Shown: positions 22,948-33,651, numbered from the stretch's first letter. The stretch: 33,858 nucleotides of DNA from an uncultured Bacteroidales bacterium (GCA_937965665.1 CALCJE010000265.1:1-33858), one strand, 5' to 3'. A program made the numbers and translations. The notes: generated by a model not told the origin, from the letters alone.

Positions 22948-23658
22948 ATGGGAAGAGCATTTGAATTTCGTAAAGCACGCAAACTGAAGCGATGGGGCAA
23001 TATGGCACGGGTTTTTACCCGCCTGGGCAAGGATATTGAAATAGCAGTAAAAGCCAGCGGTCCCGATCCGGCAAGCAACTCGCGTTTGCGACTGCTCATA
23101 CAAACGGCGAAAAGCGAAAATATGCCGAAGGATAATATCGAACGTGCTATAAAACGCGCTGTTTCCAAAGACTCATCGGATTACAAGGAAGTGGTTTACG
23201 AAGGCTATGCGCCCCATGGCGTGGCTGTTGTGGTGGAAACAGCTACCGACAACCCGACACGTACTGTTGCCAATGTGCGCATGTATTTCAACAAATATGG
23301 CGGCAGCCTGGGCACCAGCGGCATGACCGATTTCCTTTTCGATCGTAAATGCACTTTTAAAGTAGGGCTGAAAGAGGGCGTTGATATTGAAGAACTGGAA
23401 CTCGAACTGATTGATTTCGGTCTTGATGAAATTTTTGTGGATGAGGGCGAAATTTTAATTTATGCCGATTTCCATAATTTCGGAGCCATACAGAAATACC
23501 TCGAAGACAATAAATTCGAGATCAAAACTTTTGCGTTCGAACGCATTCCGAACGATACCAAGGAATTAACCCCCGAACAGCAGGCCGATGTTGAGAAACT
23601 GATTGAAAAAATGGAAGAGGACGATGATGTGATCAATATATTTCACAACATGAAATAG
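22948..23658 (+). CDS. yebC: YebC/PmpR-family protein
   Basis: A cytoplasmic protein of 236 residues, the usual family length (about 240). The N-terminus has the conserved region ARVFTRLGKDIEIAVKASGPDPASNSRLRLLIQTAKSENMPKDNIERAIKRA. It continues with YEGYAPHGVAVVVETATDNPTRTVANVR and GGSLGTSGM, which form the second domain. Family members have been described as transcriptional regulators (PmpR) and, more recently, as factors that help ribosomes through difficult sequences such as polyproline. The first residues read MGRAFEFRKARKLKRWGNMARVF, a variant of the usual GHSKWANIKHRK start. It is a single gene with its own promoter and a very strong terminator. Confidence 0.95.
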   Translation: MGRAFEFRKARKLKRWGNMARVFTRLGKDIEIAVKASGPDPASNSRLRLLIQTAKSENMPKDNIERAIKRAVSKDSSDYKEVVYEGYAPHGVAVVVETATDNPTRTVANVRMYFNKYGGSLGTSGMTDFLFDRKCTFKVGLKEGVDIEELELELIDFGLDEIFVDEGEILIYADFHNFGAIQKYLEDNKFEIKTFAFERIPNDTKELTPEQQADVEKLIEKMEEDDDVINIFHNMK

Positions 23659-23714
23659 TTGTAGCACATAAGTTTTTAATAGCAGAGGAAACAGATCTGT
23701 ATTTATTTAAACTG

Positions 23715-23757
23715 AAAAGCGAAAGGCCACCTTGTAAAAGTGGCCTTTCGCTTTTTT
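23715..23757. terminator. Terminator between yebC and the subtilase gene
   Basis: Perfect 16-bp arms AAAAGCGAAAGGCCAC / GTGGCCTTTCGCTTTT with a 9-nt loop and T-rich end. It serves yebC and, on the other strand, the convergent subtilase gene. Confidence 0.95.
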
Positions 23758-23786
23758 AATATGTTTAGGTTACGCTGTATTATGGA

Positions 23787-26700
23787 TTACATTTTGAGTA
23801 TCACTTTTTGGGTTATCACATCAGTATCCATTACCAGTTTAACAACATACATGCCTGGTTGTAAGCGGAGGTCAAATTTATTAAGACCTTTTCCCAGCTT
23901 ATTTGATTGATAAACAGGCACGCCTGTAACATCGAAAACAACCAGGTGTGCGGGCAGTTTAAGTTCAGGTATTTTAACGTAAACTGCAGCCCCGGACGAA
24001 TAAATCTGTACGTTATGGGCGGCAACCGGGTTTATACCTGTATTCATTAAGATTTCGAGTGTTGCAGTTGCTGAGCCCTGGTAGTTTTCATCCATTATTT
24101 CAGCAACAACCTGGTATTTCCCAATATTTACCGGTGCTGTTTCTGACCCATCATAGGTAATTTTTGTGAGTAACCCAACAGGTTCAGTAACCACGGTAAC
24201 TGAACGTGGCGAACCATTGTAATACACCAGAAGATCGCTGATTGTAAGAGAAGCGTCAGCTTTAACAACATTTACAATACGGGAAACTTCATCGGCACTG
24301 TTGCCCGAAACATCCTGGGCATTGTAGGTTAACAAATAGGATCCTGTTTTACTTGTATTCACATTTCCGCTTGTAATTTCTGCTGTATTGATACTTACAT
24401 CCGCATTATCAGTAGCGGTTACACCCGGATCAACAAATACAGAACCGTATGGAATATCCATGGGCGAAGTCCCGTTTAACACTAATACGGGTTTTTCGTT
24501 ATCCTTTGCCACGGTAACTAGCCAGTTGATACTGCTGGATTCGTCTTCCGAAACGAGGGTATATACTTTTGGCCCCGTGAAATTGTTTGCAGTTAAGCCA
24601 TTAATCTGTACAAAGTTGTCGGCATAAAGCTTAGCTCCGTCGGATATTGTGAAATTGGCGGTCATCATCGAAAGATCCGCTGATTTGTTGACCCACACGT
24701 TAATGGTATGGTGCTCCTGATCAATTTTTGTAGTACCTATCTGATACTCATTAATGCCAAATCCGGATAAATCAGCGTCTGAATTCCTGCCGTCGAGCGT
24801 TACATTGTAATTCTGGAAATTCAAGCCGTTTTCTGAAACCACTTTAATCATAACAGGATTGGAAAAATCAAAACCTGTCTGTTGAGGGCTCGTTTGTTCA
24901 ATATTGTTAATGTAAAGTTTGGCGCCGGGAGAGATGGTAAAGCTTGCCTTCAGCGATGATAAATCCAGTGAAGGAGTTACTTTTTTATAGTAATTACTGC
25001 CTTTTCCGTCCATAACAATTGAACCGGAAAGTGAGGGATTGTCAGCCGAATTAAATTCGATACCCATCAAATCGCAGAGCGAATTTTTATTATTTGTAAC
25101 TACAACTGAATATTGCTGCTGTATACCCGTATTAAATCCTACTCCATCGGCGGTATAGGTTACAGGCCCCGAAGCGAAATTGTTGGAAGTAACCCCACTT
25201 ACCTGTTCCAGCCCATCTACTTTTATAATTGATTTCTGAGCCGGGTTAAAGGTTGCTGTTAAATTACTGAGGTCGGCACCTTCCATAATTACCGAAAGGG
25301 TATTTGTGCTTTCATCAAAAGTAGTGGGGAACGCCTGTCCCGGGATTTTATAATCGGAGAGCATCAATCCAGGTGTACTCCAGAAATTCCCTGCTTTTCC
25401 CATTCCGTCATCACTCACGCCGCGTATAATGGCAGTATTGTCATTCGAAGAGTAATCGTACAGGTACTTTCCACTTTCTTCCCTGAACTTGTAATAGGCA
25501 ACCATGCCACTGGTATTTGTTGGATAATCGGTAATAAGGTTGTTAACGATGGTTGCCTGGTCGAGACAGGTGTTCCATATCCTGACTTCATCAATCTTCC
25601 CTTTTACTCCCCTGGTAAATGTTCCGTTATTTCCTATGTACAAAGGCATAGCTGTATTCGACCTGGTTTCGCCAAAGCTGCCCGTATAAAAGGTTGGTGC
25701 TTGTTCAACTCCGTCGACATAAAGCGTGTAAACATTAGTGCTGCTAACGGTGAGTGCCACATGCTGCCATTGGTTTGGTTTCAGTGCTCCGGGGTAGTAA
25801 CAGATAAATGAGCCGGTAGGTGTTGTTACTGAAATGATGTATGTGTTTTCGGGATAAATACTCGAATACACTTCTGTCTGGTAAAATAACGAAATGTATG
25901 TTTTGTCGAACAGACGCCCGAAAGTTGATGGCGTTTCAGGGTTAAGCCAGCATTCGAAGGTATAATTATGTACCAGGTTAACGGCCGGAATAGCAGGTGC
26001 AACAGCTACCTCGCCTAAGTCACTGAATGAACCAACCACATTTGTCAATGCATTGGCAGGGGTAATAACCCGGGCAGATAAAGTATCATTATTTAGCTGC
26101 ATATCCCCGGGCAGTTTGGTGTAAACCTTTATATCATACGTTGCACCGGGTGTTGTCATATCGGTTTTCGTAGTAAAGGTAAATGTAGTCGACGTATTTA
26201 TATCCAGTATCCCTACCAGTGTCTGGTTTATTTCGGGTCCGCCATTAATGGTATATGCAACAGGAACATTGGTAAGTGGTAATGTACCGTTATTTTTTAT
26301 GGTAGCTCCAATGGTAGTAAGTGCAGTTCGGGCCGGCAATATTTCGGAATTGATTGCGGAAATTTGGGCGTCTTTTATTGGATCTACTGAAATGATACTT
26401 GTAGTAATAGTATCATTGTATTTAATGGGATCATTGGCTACTTCGACCCAGGCTTTAAGTGTATAGGTGCCTGGTATCGACAGATCAGCTTTGGTTGCAA
26501 AGGAATAACTCAGGGATTTGCCTACTGCCATTGCAGTTGCTGATGTTTCGCTTACGAATGGCAGCGAGTTAATCTGGTAATGCAATACAGTACTACTGAT
26601 GGGGAGGGTACCAACATTTTTCAGGGTAACTGTCACTGTTTCAGCAACCGTTTTCAACCCGCTTGCCGAAGGCGCTGTAATAGCGGTGAGCCTCGCATCC

Positions 26701-29700
26701 ACAGGTGCTTTATCAACACATTCAGTTGTAAACATAAATCCGGATTCTTCTGTATTTGAATCGGATATGAACTTCAACAATAACTCTCCTCCATCAGCTT
26801 TCGAAGTATAGGAAGGAGGGAGGGCATCGCCTGAATAAGCAGCAGCCAGGTTGGCGGCACTGGCAACTGTTCCGTCGTATATGTACAGGAAATCATAATC
26901 AGCCTCAGTTGCAAACTCAGTAAACGTAATTTTTACATTTTTACCGCTTGCTCCGGGCTTGATGATTTGCGAACTGTTTACATTACTCTGGTAATCGCTG
27001 TAACGCCCGCTGGGGTCAACAATTACAGCATTACATGTAGTGAGGGTGCTGGTTTTGCCGAACAGAATATCACTGCCGTTATTAATTTTTCTGGATTTCA
27101 GTGTGTCGTTTTTATTGAGCTTGTCATCCGTATATGCCAGGTATGCCAGTATGTTGTATGCTCCATTCACTGATAGATCTGCCTTTTTAGCAAAAGAATA
27201 GGAAACATCGGCCAGGGGGGCAACCGGACCAGCAATAATTTCGGTTACAACAGCGTCCTCGTTAATTTTATAGGAAACAGGTATGTTCGAAACAGTTATT
27301 CCTGAAATGTTTTTTACAGTCAGGGTAAAAGTTTCAGCATTTGTAAATCCTGAACCCGTTACTAACGATGTTAACACCAAATCGACCGGGGGAGAATTTA
27401 ATTCTATATTGTCGATATTCACGAAATCGCCCATATCGTAGCTGTCGTCGCTGAAATCATAACCACCGGATCCGGTGATATAGGTTGTATAGTCGGTTTT
27501 ACAAACAGCCTCAAATTCGATATTTACAGAGGCTAAGCCAGCATAGGCAGTTAAGTCGTAATACACTGATTTATAGCTTTCCTGCAAGGTAGCACCATAA
27601 ACATCGGTTCCTTCGGAATTGGGGAGAACGTTGCCGTTCACTTTTACCCTGAAATACGAAGTCCCTTCGGCATCACGATACTTTTGCCTGTAGTCGAATT
27701 TAAGCCTGAGTACCTTACCGGCATAGGATGAAGCATCCACACTGCAAATAGCGGCTTTTACGATGTATCCGGGGTTGGATGTAAAACATTCAGCGCCTTT
27801 GGCATCAACCCAGTCAGTAGTTTCACCGGATGTGCCTTCGAGGCGTATTCCATACTTCTGGCTGGTATTTACGTACCGTACATTGCCCTGCCCTTTTTGT
27901 GAGTCAAAGTAGAAGTTGGGTGCCACCTGGTTTTCGAAATTTTCGGTAAAAGGAAGTGCTGGTATGGTGATGGCAGGATTTAAAGTAGCTGCAATTGATC
28001 GCTGGCTGATAGCCCCGGTTGTTAGTTCAATGGCTTTAACACAATACCAGTTATCATTATTTGCTGTTACACCGGTTATACCGTAACTGTTGGTAGTTAC
28101 ATATGCCAAATGCTCATACGCCTGACCTTTGAGTTTAAGTACTTCATATTTCGAATTTGGTACTTCATCCCATGTCATTAAAAAAGTACCTTCACCGCTG
28201 CATTGTGCCTGTTCGATAGTTAAGTTCGCAGGAGCATGCATGATGTTAAAGGCAACCTTGTTTTCATAAAGGGTCGATCCGTTCGAGATTCGGAATTTTG
28301 CATCTTTGGTGATTTTATGCGGTACCTCCCAGGAATAATATCTTTTGTTTGAAGGAATATCGCCCGCCAGGATGGAATAGGTAATTCCGCCATCAACAGA
28401 ATATTCAAGCGTAAAAGTATCATTATACCCTTCGGCATCCCAGCGGATAATTTCTACTTCTCCCGGAGTAAATGACTCACCGCCAAGTGGGTATGTGATC
28501 TTAAGCGATGGCATAACAACATCATAAACCACTGAAAAATTCTGCATTCCGGATGGGATTTCATATCCCGATACGTTTACAGTATAAGTGCCTGATGCCG
28601 GATTGGATAGGGTAACCTGTTCCATATTGTTCAGCCCGTCGTAATCTCTTTTTGCACTTGCAGCAGGATCAAGCGGATTTAACACCCATGGTAAAATGGT
28701 ATCTCCATCATGCGATAAACTTAAATCCAGATCGTTAACAAGTGCACGACTACTGCCTACAGTACCTGCGGGATCATTCCAGGCTAACATCACTTTAAGG
28801 GCTACGGCACCGTTAGGTACAGTAATGGACCTGGCTTTAAGATCATCCTGGCCTACCGAATCCGAATAATAATAGTTTTTTTCCATGGCTTCAACAGCTT
28901 TTACCCCATTGATTTCACCATAGCCATACTTATAGTCAGGTCCCGGGTTTCCCTGGTCGGTGGCAGTATTGCATGCCAATGCCCTTAGAAATGCCGCATC
29001 CGGCCTTTTACCACCATGCGTGTCCTTGTATCGCTGGTAAATGAGTGCCATGGTTCCTGCTACACCAGGCGTTGACATGGAAGTACCACTGTAAATACCA
29101 TAGCCATTGTCGAAAAAGGTTGATAATACGTCAACGCCATCGCCACAAATGTTCGGAAGCAGTCTACCATCATTTGCAGGACCAAAACTACTGAATGAAC
29201 TCATTCTGTCTGATTGGTCGACTGCACCCACTACTAATGCGTTTTTTATATTTTTCGAACTGGTACTAAATCCATCCGGGCATTTGGATTGTGTATTACC
29301 TGCCGAGGTTACATACAGAAAGTAGGGATACCAGTTGGTGATTAAATCATCATTATGGTCTTCGGTGTTGTAGGGCATCACATTAGGACACGATGATACG
29401 GTGTATCCCCATGAGTTCGAAGTCAGTTCAATGCCATCCTCGTCGAGTGAAATTAATCTTTCTGAAGGAACATCCAGCCCGTTGGACTGAATATTGAAAT
29501 TCCAGGCATAGACGGTAATTTCGGGAGCCATTCCCTTAGCCAACGGATCAATGATTCCGGCACTGCCAATGGTGCCACAGGTATGGGTCCCGTGATCCGA
29601 CCCATGTGCCTCGTATTCGCGGTTGATTACCCTGCCACTGAAGTCGCGGTGCTGATATACATCATTATCCCATAAACCCAGTTTAACGCCTTTTCCTGTT

Positions 29701-30413
29701 AAACCGTAACCTAACCCGGGAATGGTCGCATTTAAAACATTACTCCTGTGTAAGGTCAGGCCATGGTTGTTTTCAAGTTCAGCCGGTGGTGCCGAAAGCT
29801 CAATATTTTGTACCCAGTCGAGCGAACTTAACTTGCTGATGGTAGCGGAGTCAGTTTCGGCATAAATCTGGTGGAATACACTTCTGATTTTTATATTTTC
29901 CAGTTTCAAACCGGCAATTTCAGCTTTAACAAACGATTCAGAACTATTTTCGAAATAGTTGATAATGATCTTGATCTTGTCATCTGATGCTTTTGCATAT
30001 TCAGGGATTTGTCCTGTGGCTAAATTATTGGCAATTTTGTATTCGGGCCTGATTTCAATCAGGGATCTTATGTTTTTCGATTCGCTTTTACTTATTCCAT
30101 AAAATTTTGGGTTAACCGAAACAAAGTATGCATTCCCTTGTACATAATTTAAAAGGCTGACACCTTGTTCTTTCAGTTTTTTCTGATCGTTGAGTGATGG
30201 AAGCTTATAAAACTGAAGTATGAAATGTTTATCAACCTGTGTTGCATTCGACGATTTCTGTGCCTTCAGACTCTTTTTCATTTCCTGGAAATTAGCCGCC
30301 GGGCTTATAGTCTTCTCATTCAGGTTAAACGAAAAAGGGACCTGGTTGGGGCGTTGTGCCCAACCAGATCCTAACGTAATAACCAGAGTTAATACAAGAA
30401 TTATCTTCTTCAT
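23787..30413 (-). CDS. Multidomain subtilisin-like protease, T9SS substrate
   Basis: A 2208-residue secreted protein with signal peptide 1-19 (GSGWAQ) and a propeptide-like region about 60-210. The S8 catalytic domain is about 240-510: Asp249 in GLWDND, His274 in DHGTH, oxyanion Asn373 in TSAGN and Ser445 in SGTSMSTP, so the triad is complete. About 525-640 is the beta domain seen after KP-43-like subtilases (NDLDLSL, WVLNPLDPAA, NMEQVTLSNP). After Ig/FN3-like parts come a CUB-like domain (near 1130-1250), CARDB-like repeats, a LamG/concanavalin-like domain (near 1455-1660), DUF5018-like repeats, DUF5011 (1971-2050), an MBG domain (2051-2122) and a type A T9SS sorting domain (2123-2208). Export across the outer membrane and surface attachment or release is inferred. 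The gene starts 50 bp after the next gene upstream with no promoter between, so they are probably co-transcribed. Confidence 0.94.
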   Translation of the reverse strand: MKKIILVLTLVITLGSGWAQRPNQVPFSFNLNEKTISPAANFQEMKKSLKAQKSSNATQVDKHFILQFYKLPSLNDQKKLKEQGVSLLNYVQGNAYFVSVNPKFYGISKSESKNIRSLIEIRPEYKIANNLATGQIPEYAKASDDKIKIIINYFENSSESFVKAEIAGLKLENIKIRSVFHQIYAETDSATISKLSSLDWVQNIELSAPPAELENNHGLTLHRSNVLNATIPGLGYGLTGKGVKLGLWDNDVYQHRDFSGRVINREYEAHGSDHGTHTCGTIGSAGIIDPLAKGMAPEITVYAWNFNIQSNGLDVPSERLISLDEDGIELTSNSWGYTVSSCPNVMPYNTEDHNDDLITNWYPYFLYVTSAGNTQSKCPDGFSTSSKNIKNALVVGAVDQSDRMSSFSSFGPANDGRLLPNICGDGVDVLSTFFDNGYGIYSGTSMSTPGVAGTMALIYQRYKDTHGGKRPDAAFLRALACNTATDQGNPGPDYKYGYGEINGVKAVEAMEKNYYYSDSVGQDDLKARSITVPNGAVALKVMLAWNDPAGTVGSSRALVNDLDLSLSHDGDTILPWVLNPLDPAASAKRDYDGLNNMEQVTLSNPASGTYTVNVSGYEIPSGMQNFSVVYDVVMPSLKITYPLGGESFTPGEVEIIRWDAEGYNDTFTLEYSVDGGITYSILAGDIPSNKRYYSWEVPHKITKDAKFRISNGSTLYENKVAFNIMHAPANLTIEQAQCSGEGTFLMTWDEVPNSKYEVLKLKGQAYEHLAYVTTNSYGITGVTANNDNWYCVKAIELTTGAISQRSIAATLNPAITIPALPFTENFENQVAPNFYFDSQKGQGNVRYVNTSQKYGIRLEGTSGETTDWVDAKGAECFTSNPGYIVKAAICSVDASSYAGKVLRLKFDYRQKYRDAEGTSYFRVKVNGNVLPNSEGTDVYGATLQESYKSVYYDLTAYAGLASVNIEFEAVCKTDYTTYITGSGGYDFSDDSYDMGDFVNIDNIELNSPPVDLVLTSLVTGSGFTNAETFTLTVKNISGITVSNIPVSYKINEDAVVTEIIAGPVAPLADVSYSFAKKADLSVNGAYNILAYLAYTDDKLNKNDTLKSRKINNGSDILFGKTSTLTTCNAVIVDPSGRYSDYQSNVNSSQIIKPGASGKNVKITFTEFATEADYDFLYIYDGTVASAANLAAAYSGDALPPSYTSKADGGELLLKFISDSNTEESGFMFTTECVDKAPVDARLTAITAPSASGLKTVAETVTVTLKNVGTLPISSTVLHYQINSLPFVSETSATAMAVGKSLSYSFATKADLSIPGTYTLKAWVEVANDPIKYNDTITTSIISVDPIKDAQISAINSEILPARTALTTIGATIKNNGTLPLTNVPVAYTINGGPEINQTLVGILDINTSTTFTFTTKTDMTTPGATYDIKVYTKLPGDMQLNNDTLSARVITPANALTNVVGSFSDLGEVAVAPAIPAVNLVHNYTFECWLNPETPSTFGRLFDKTYISLFYQTEVYSSIYPENTYIISVTTPTGSFICYYPGALKPNQWQHVALTVSSTNVYTLYVDGVEQAPTFYTGSFGETRSNTAMPLYIGNNGTFTRGVKGKIDEVRIWNTCLDQATIVNNLITDYPTNTSGMVAYYKFREESGKYLYDYSSNDNTAIIRGVSDDGMGKAGNFWSTPGLMLSDYKIPGQAFPTTFDESTNTLSVIMEGADLSNLTATFNPAQKSIIKVDGLEQVSGVTSNNFASGPVTYTADGVGFNTGIQQQYSVVVTNNKNSLCDLMGIEFNSADNPSLSGSIVMDGKGSNYYKKVTPSLDLSSLKASFTISPGAKLYINNIEQTSPQQTGFDFSNPVMIKVVSENGLNFQNYNVTLDGRNSDADLSGFGINEYQIGTTKIDQEHHTINVWVNKSADLSMMTANFTISDGAKLYADNFVQINGLTANNFTGPKVYTLVSEDESSSINWLVTVAKDNEKPVLVLNGTSPMDIPYGSVFVDPGVTATDNADVSINTAEITSGNVNTSKTGSYLLTYNAQDVSGNSADEVSRIVNVVKADASLTISDLLVYYNGSPRSVTVVTEPVGLLTKITYDGSETAPVNIGKYQVVAEIMDENYQGSATATLEILMNTGINPVAAHNVQIYSSGAAVYVKIPELKLPAHLVVFDVTGVPVYQSNKLGKGLNKFDLRLQPGMYVVKLVMDTDVITQKVILKM

Positions 30414-30463
30414 TAAGTTTACTTTAGCGTTAGTTTTTACTACGTATAATTACTTGTGATGGT

Positions 30464-33400
30464 TTATTTAACTACTACCTGGAATGATTTTGCGCTTTTT
30501 GCTGTGGTAAGCTTCACAATATAAACGCCTTTTCTTTTTCCTTCAAATGAATACTGTAATTCAGCATTTGATTTGTTCTGATAGGTTTCGGTGTGGATAA
30601 CCTGGCCGTTCGAATTGATAATCTCAACTTTCAGATCGTTATCAATGATTCCTTTAATATGGATCAGTGACGTGGTCGGATTCGGATAGATTTGAACACC
30701 ATCCGGCAGTTCATTTGTTTTCAGCCCGACAGTGTTGATTGTAACCAGAACGGTCCAATCCTGCATGTCAGTTGTATTTTCGGCCTTAACGGTGAATGTA
30801 ACTGCTCCATTGCTGAAATCATCTGCGGTTCCTGATGCAGGCGTTACCGTTGCTCCATCCGCTAAGGTGATAGCAGGAGTTATAGCCGAGATGCTATATG
30901 TATTCATTACTTCTGCTGTTACGGTATGGTTCACCGCGTCAATTACTGCAGGTGCTACAAGGTTATCGAGTACAAAGGTAAGTATGTCGGTTGCATTGTT
31001 CAGTGCGGCTTTTACAGTAACAGTCCAAACCTGTGTATTCACTGCGTTTTCGGCAGTTACGGTATATTCAACTGCGCCCTTGCTGAAATCGACTGCTGTT
31101 CCCGAAACCGGAGCAACTGTGGCTCCTGCCGATAAAGTAACTACAGGGGCAAGTGCATTGATTGAAGTTCCATAAGGTACTTCGGCTGTTATGGTATGGT
31201 TCACTGCATCAATTACTGCCGGTGCTGTAAGGTTATCCAGCGTAAAGGTAAGGATGTCGGTTTCGTTGTTCAGTGCGGCTTTTACTGTAACAGTCCAAAC
31301 CTGTGTATTCACTGCGTTTTCGGCGGTTACGGTATATTCAACTGCACCCTTGCTGAAATCGACTGCTGTTCCCGAAACCGGAGCAACTGTGGCTCCTGCC
31401 GATAAAGTAACTACAGGGGCAAGTGCATTTATTGCAGTTCCGTAAGGTACTTCGGCTGTAATGGTATGTTTAACAGGATCAATAACGGCAGGTGCTGTAA
31501 GGTTATCCAGCGTAAAAGTTAGAATGTCAGTTGCGGAGTTCAGTGCGGCCTTTACATTAACAGTCCATACCTGTGTATCCACTTCGTTTTCGGCGGTTAC
31601 GGTATATTCAACTGCGCCTTTGCTGAAATCTGTGGTTGCGCCTGAAGCCGGTACTGCTGTGGCTCCTGCAGATAAAGTATAAACCGGGGCTAATGCTGCC
31701 AGCGAGGTTCCATAAGCTACTTCTGCATTTATGGTATGGTTAACGGTATTAATTTCGGAGGTGCCTACCTGGTTTGAAACTAAAAATGTGAGGATGTCGG
31801 TTTCGAAATTAGGTTTTGGCCCTATGGTAATATTCACAGTCCAAACCGCTGTTGTGAGGTTTTCGGCTGTAACGGTATAGGTTGCCGATCCACTGCTGAA
31901 ATCAATAGCATCACCTGAAGCAGGACTTATAGATGCTCCACCCGAAATACCAATATTAGGCTTCAGCGCCGTAACATCAGTACCATAAACAACAACACAG
32001 TTTACAGTATGATTTTGTTTATCAATAGTTGCTGGTGATTTTTGTTCAGCAAGTTCGAACGAAGTAATATTTGCCAGGTTACTGACCTCAGTAATTTTCA
32101 GGATCTGATTGATGGAAGGCTTGGTGATTTTTTGAAATGCGCCTGATGGCCATTTAACACAGATGCTGTCTATTTCAGTGGCTGCGCCTATCCCAAAGGT
32201 TTGTGCAAATGAACTGCCGGCATGATACCCTGAGGTAGATGATACTTCGCGCCACTGTACCATTCCATTGGCATAGCAGGCAATGCGGGCTCCAATGGCT
32301 GATCTGTTTGAATACACCCCGTTAAGGCGCAGTGTAATATAGTTGTTGCTGCCGCCATTATTTTTATAAAGGCCATGCATTAATGTTTTTGAATAGGAAG
32401 GTGTAAAAATATCAGGATACCCGTTGTGATCGTAATCGGCGACAGATGTTGAAAAATCTCTGAGCGCATCTAAAGTTGAGGCATCGGAGGTAATGGATGA
32501 AAAAGTTTCGTTACCATTATTGATATACAATGAGTTCTTTCTTTTCGTTGTTGATCCATTGTTGCTTACATACATGTCAAGGTATCCGTCGTTGTTTACA
32601 TCGAGCCATGCTGCACCATATGATGTGGTGGACGCTTTGGAGGCATCTGTTTCCAATGCTGTAAAGTTACCATTACCTTCATTTTTGTAAAGCATATTAT
32701 GTTTAACATCAAAACCATCGTACATGGTAACATAAAGGTCCATGTTGCCATCGTTGTTAAAATCGCCCCATGAAGCGCCGTTGTCGGTAGCAAGGTCATT
32801 TACTATGAGTGCATCATATATACTGGTAAATGTTCCGTCGCCATTATTATGATATAAGTTATTGTTTTGTCCGGGAACTGATGAGTAAAAATAATTTACA
32901 ACATATAAATCCTGAAAACCATCATTATCGTAATCGCACCAAGCAGCGCAATAGGTGTCATAATTATCATTAACAATGTCGCCTTCAGTTATTTTAGTAA
33001 AAGTGCCATCGCCACTGTTATGATATAAAAAATTTATCCCGTGAAAATTTGCAACAAACAGGTCGAGATATCCATCGTTATCGTAATCAGCCCAGGCAGC
33101 CCCAACCGACCATCCCATGTCGTTTACTATTTCACCATCGGTAATGCGTGTAAAAACTCCATTTCCATCATTACGGAAAAGGAAGTTTTTGGAAGCCTCG
33201 GGGCCACTGTTCCCAGTATTGCAAACATATAAGTCCACATTTCCGTCGTTATTATAATCGCCCCAGGCACAGGCAAGGCCCGGACCAGCGGTAGTAAAGA
33301 TGCTATTGAGGGTATCGGCGGTAAATGAGCCATCCGTGTTGTTTCTGTAAAGGGTAGTTTTACCTTCGTTACCAATAACAACCATATCGTCCCAGCCATC

Positions 33401-33589
33401 GTTGTTGTAGTCGCCCCAGGATGCACTGTAGGTTACCTTAGGTGTTTCCACGAGCGGGTCAACAGTTATTTTCGTATAGTACTGAGCTTTTGCTGCGATA
33501 GTGATGCTGCACAGTAAAACAGCAAGAATTACAACGTGCCTGAAATGTGCACTCAAAGTTCGGCTGATGGTTTTTTTTGTTGACTTCAT
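30464..33589 (-). CDS. FG-GAP/ASPIC-UnbV repeat protein, T9SS substrate
   Basis: A 1041-residue secreted protein with a signal peptide of about 36 residues (ending AAKAQ). Residues about 50-400 hold FG-GAP/VCBS repeats with calcium-loop motifs such as DYNNDGWDD, DYNNDGNVDL, DYDNDGYLDL and DFNNDGNMDL, a probable beta-propeller. The ASPIC/UnbV domain follows (about 415-500: NYITLRLNG, SAIGARI, GIG, VKWPSG). Five Ig-like units of about 90 residues lie at about 507-954, and a type A T9SS sorting domain (QIYPNPTTS to the end) at 955-1041. The propeller suggests adhesion or ligand binding at the surface; no catalytic residues are seen. It is the first gene of a likely two-gene unit with the subtilase, with a -7 box upstream at 33652-33659. 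Confidence 0.93.
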   Translation of the reverse strand: MKSTKKTISRTLSAHFRHVVILAVLLCSITIAAKAQYYTKITVDPLVETPKVTYSASWGDYNNDGWDDMVVIGNEGKTTLYRNNTDGSFTADTLNSIFTTAGPGLACAWGDYNNDGNVDLYVCNTGNSGPEASKNFLFRNDGNGVFTRITDGEIVNDMGWSVGAAWADYDNDGYLDLFVANFHGINFLYHNSGDGTFTKITEGDIVNDNYDTYCAAWCDYDNDGFQDLYVVNYFYSSVPGQNNNLYHNNGDGTFTSIYDALIVNDLATDNGASWGDFNNDGNMDLYVTMYDGFDVKHNMLYKNEGNGNFTALETDASKASTTSYGAAWLDVNNDGYLDMYVSNNGSTTKRKNSLYINNGNETFSSITSDASTLDALRDFSTSVADYDHNGYPDIFTPSYSKTLMHGLYKNNGGSNNYITLRLNGVYSNRSAIGARIACYANGMVQWREVSSTSGYHAGSSFAQTFGIGAATEIDSICVKWPSGAFQKITKPSINQILKITEVSNLANITSFELAEQKSPATIDKQNHTVNCVVVYGTDVTALKPNIGISGGASISPASGDAIDFSSGSATYTVTAENLTTAVWTVNITIGPKPNFETDILTFLVSNQVGTSEINTVNHTINAEVAYGTSLAALAPVYTLSAGATAVPASGATTDFSKGAVEYTVTAENEVDTQVWTVNVKAALNSATDILTFTLDNLTAPAVIDPVKHTITAEVPYGTAINALAPVVTLSAGATVAPVSGTAVDFSKGAVEYTVTAENAVNTQVWTVTVKAALNNETDILTFTLDNLTAPAVIDAVNHTITAEVPYGTSINALAPVVTLSAGATVAPVSGTAVDFSKGAVEYTVTAENAVNTQVWTVTVKAALNNATDILTFVLDNLVAPAVIDAVNHTVTAEVMNTYSISAITPAITLADGATVTPASGTADDFSNGAVTFTVKAENTTDMQDWTVLVTINTVGLKTNELPDGVQIYPNPTTSLIHIKGIIDNDLKVEIINSNGQVIHTETYQNKSNAELQYSFEGKRKGVYIVKLTTAKSAKSFQVVVK
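30728..32070 (-). repeat. Five tandem 270-bp repeats coding Ig-like domains
   Basis: The landmark TDILTF (minus strand GAGGATGTCGG and variants) recurs at 31800, 31530, 31260 and 30990, exactly 270 bp apart, with a more diverged copy before them. The two middle copies (about 30992-31531) are almost identical in DNA. That points to recent duplication or gene conversion. Confidence 0.85.
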
Positions 33590-33651
33590 AGCTATGATTG
33601 TTGTTTTGTTGATATGTTGCAGTTAAAAATGATGAGAACGGCTGTTGCAGG

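Noticed and set aside
30732..31682. Plus-strand open frames opposite the Ig repeats
   Set aside because: They recur every 270 bp as antisense copies of the same repeat and have no independent coding evidence.
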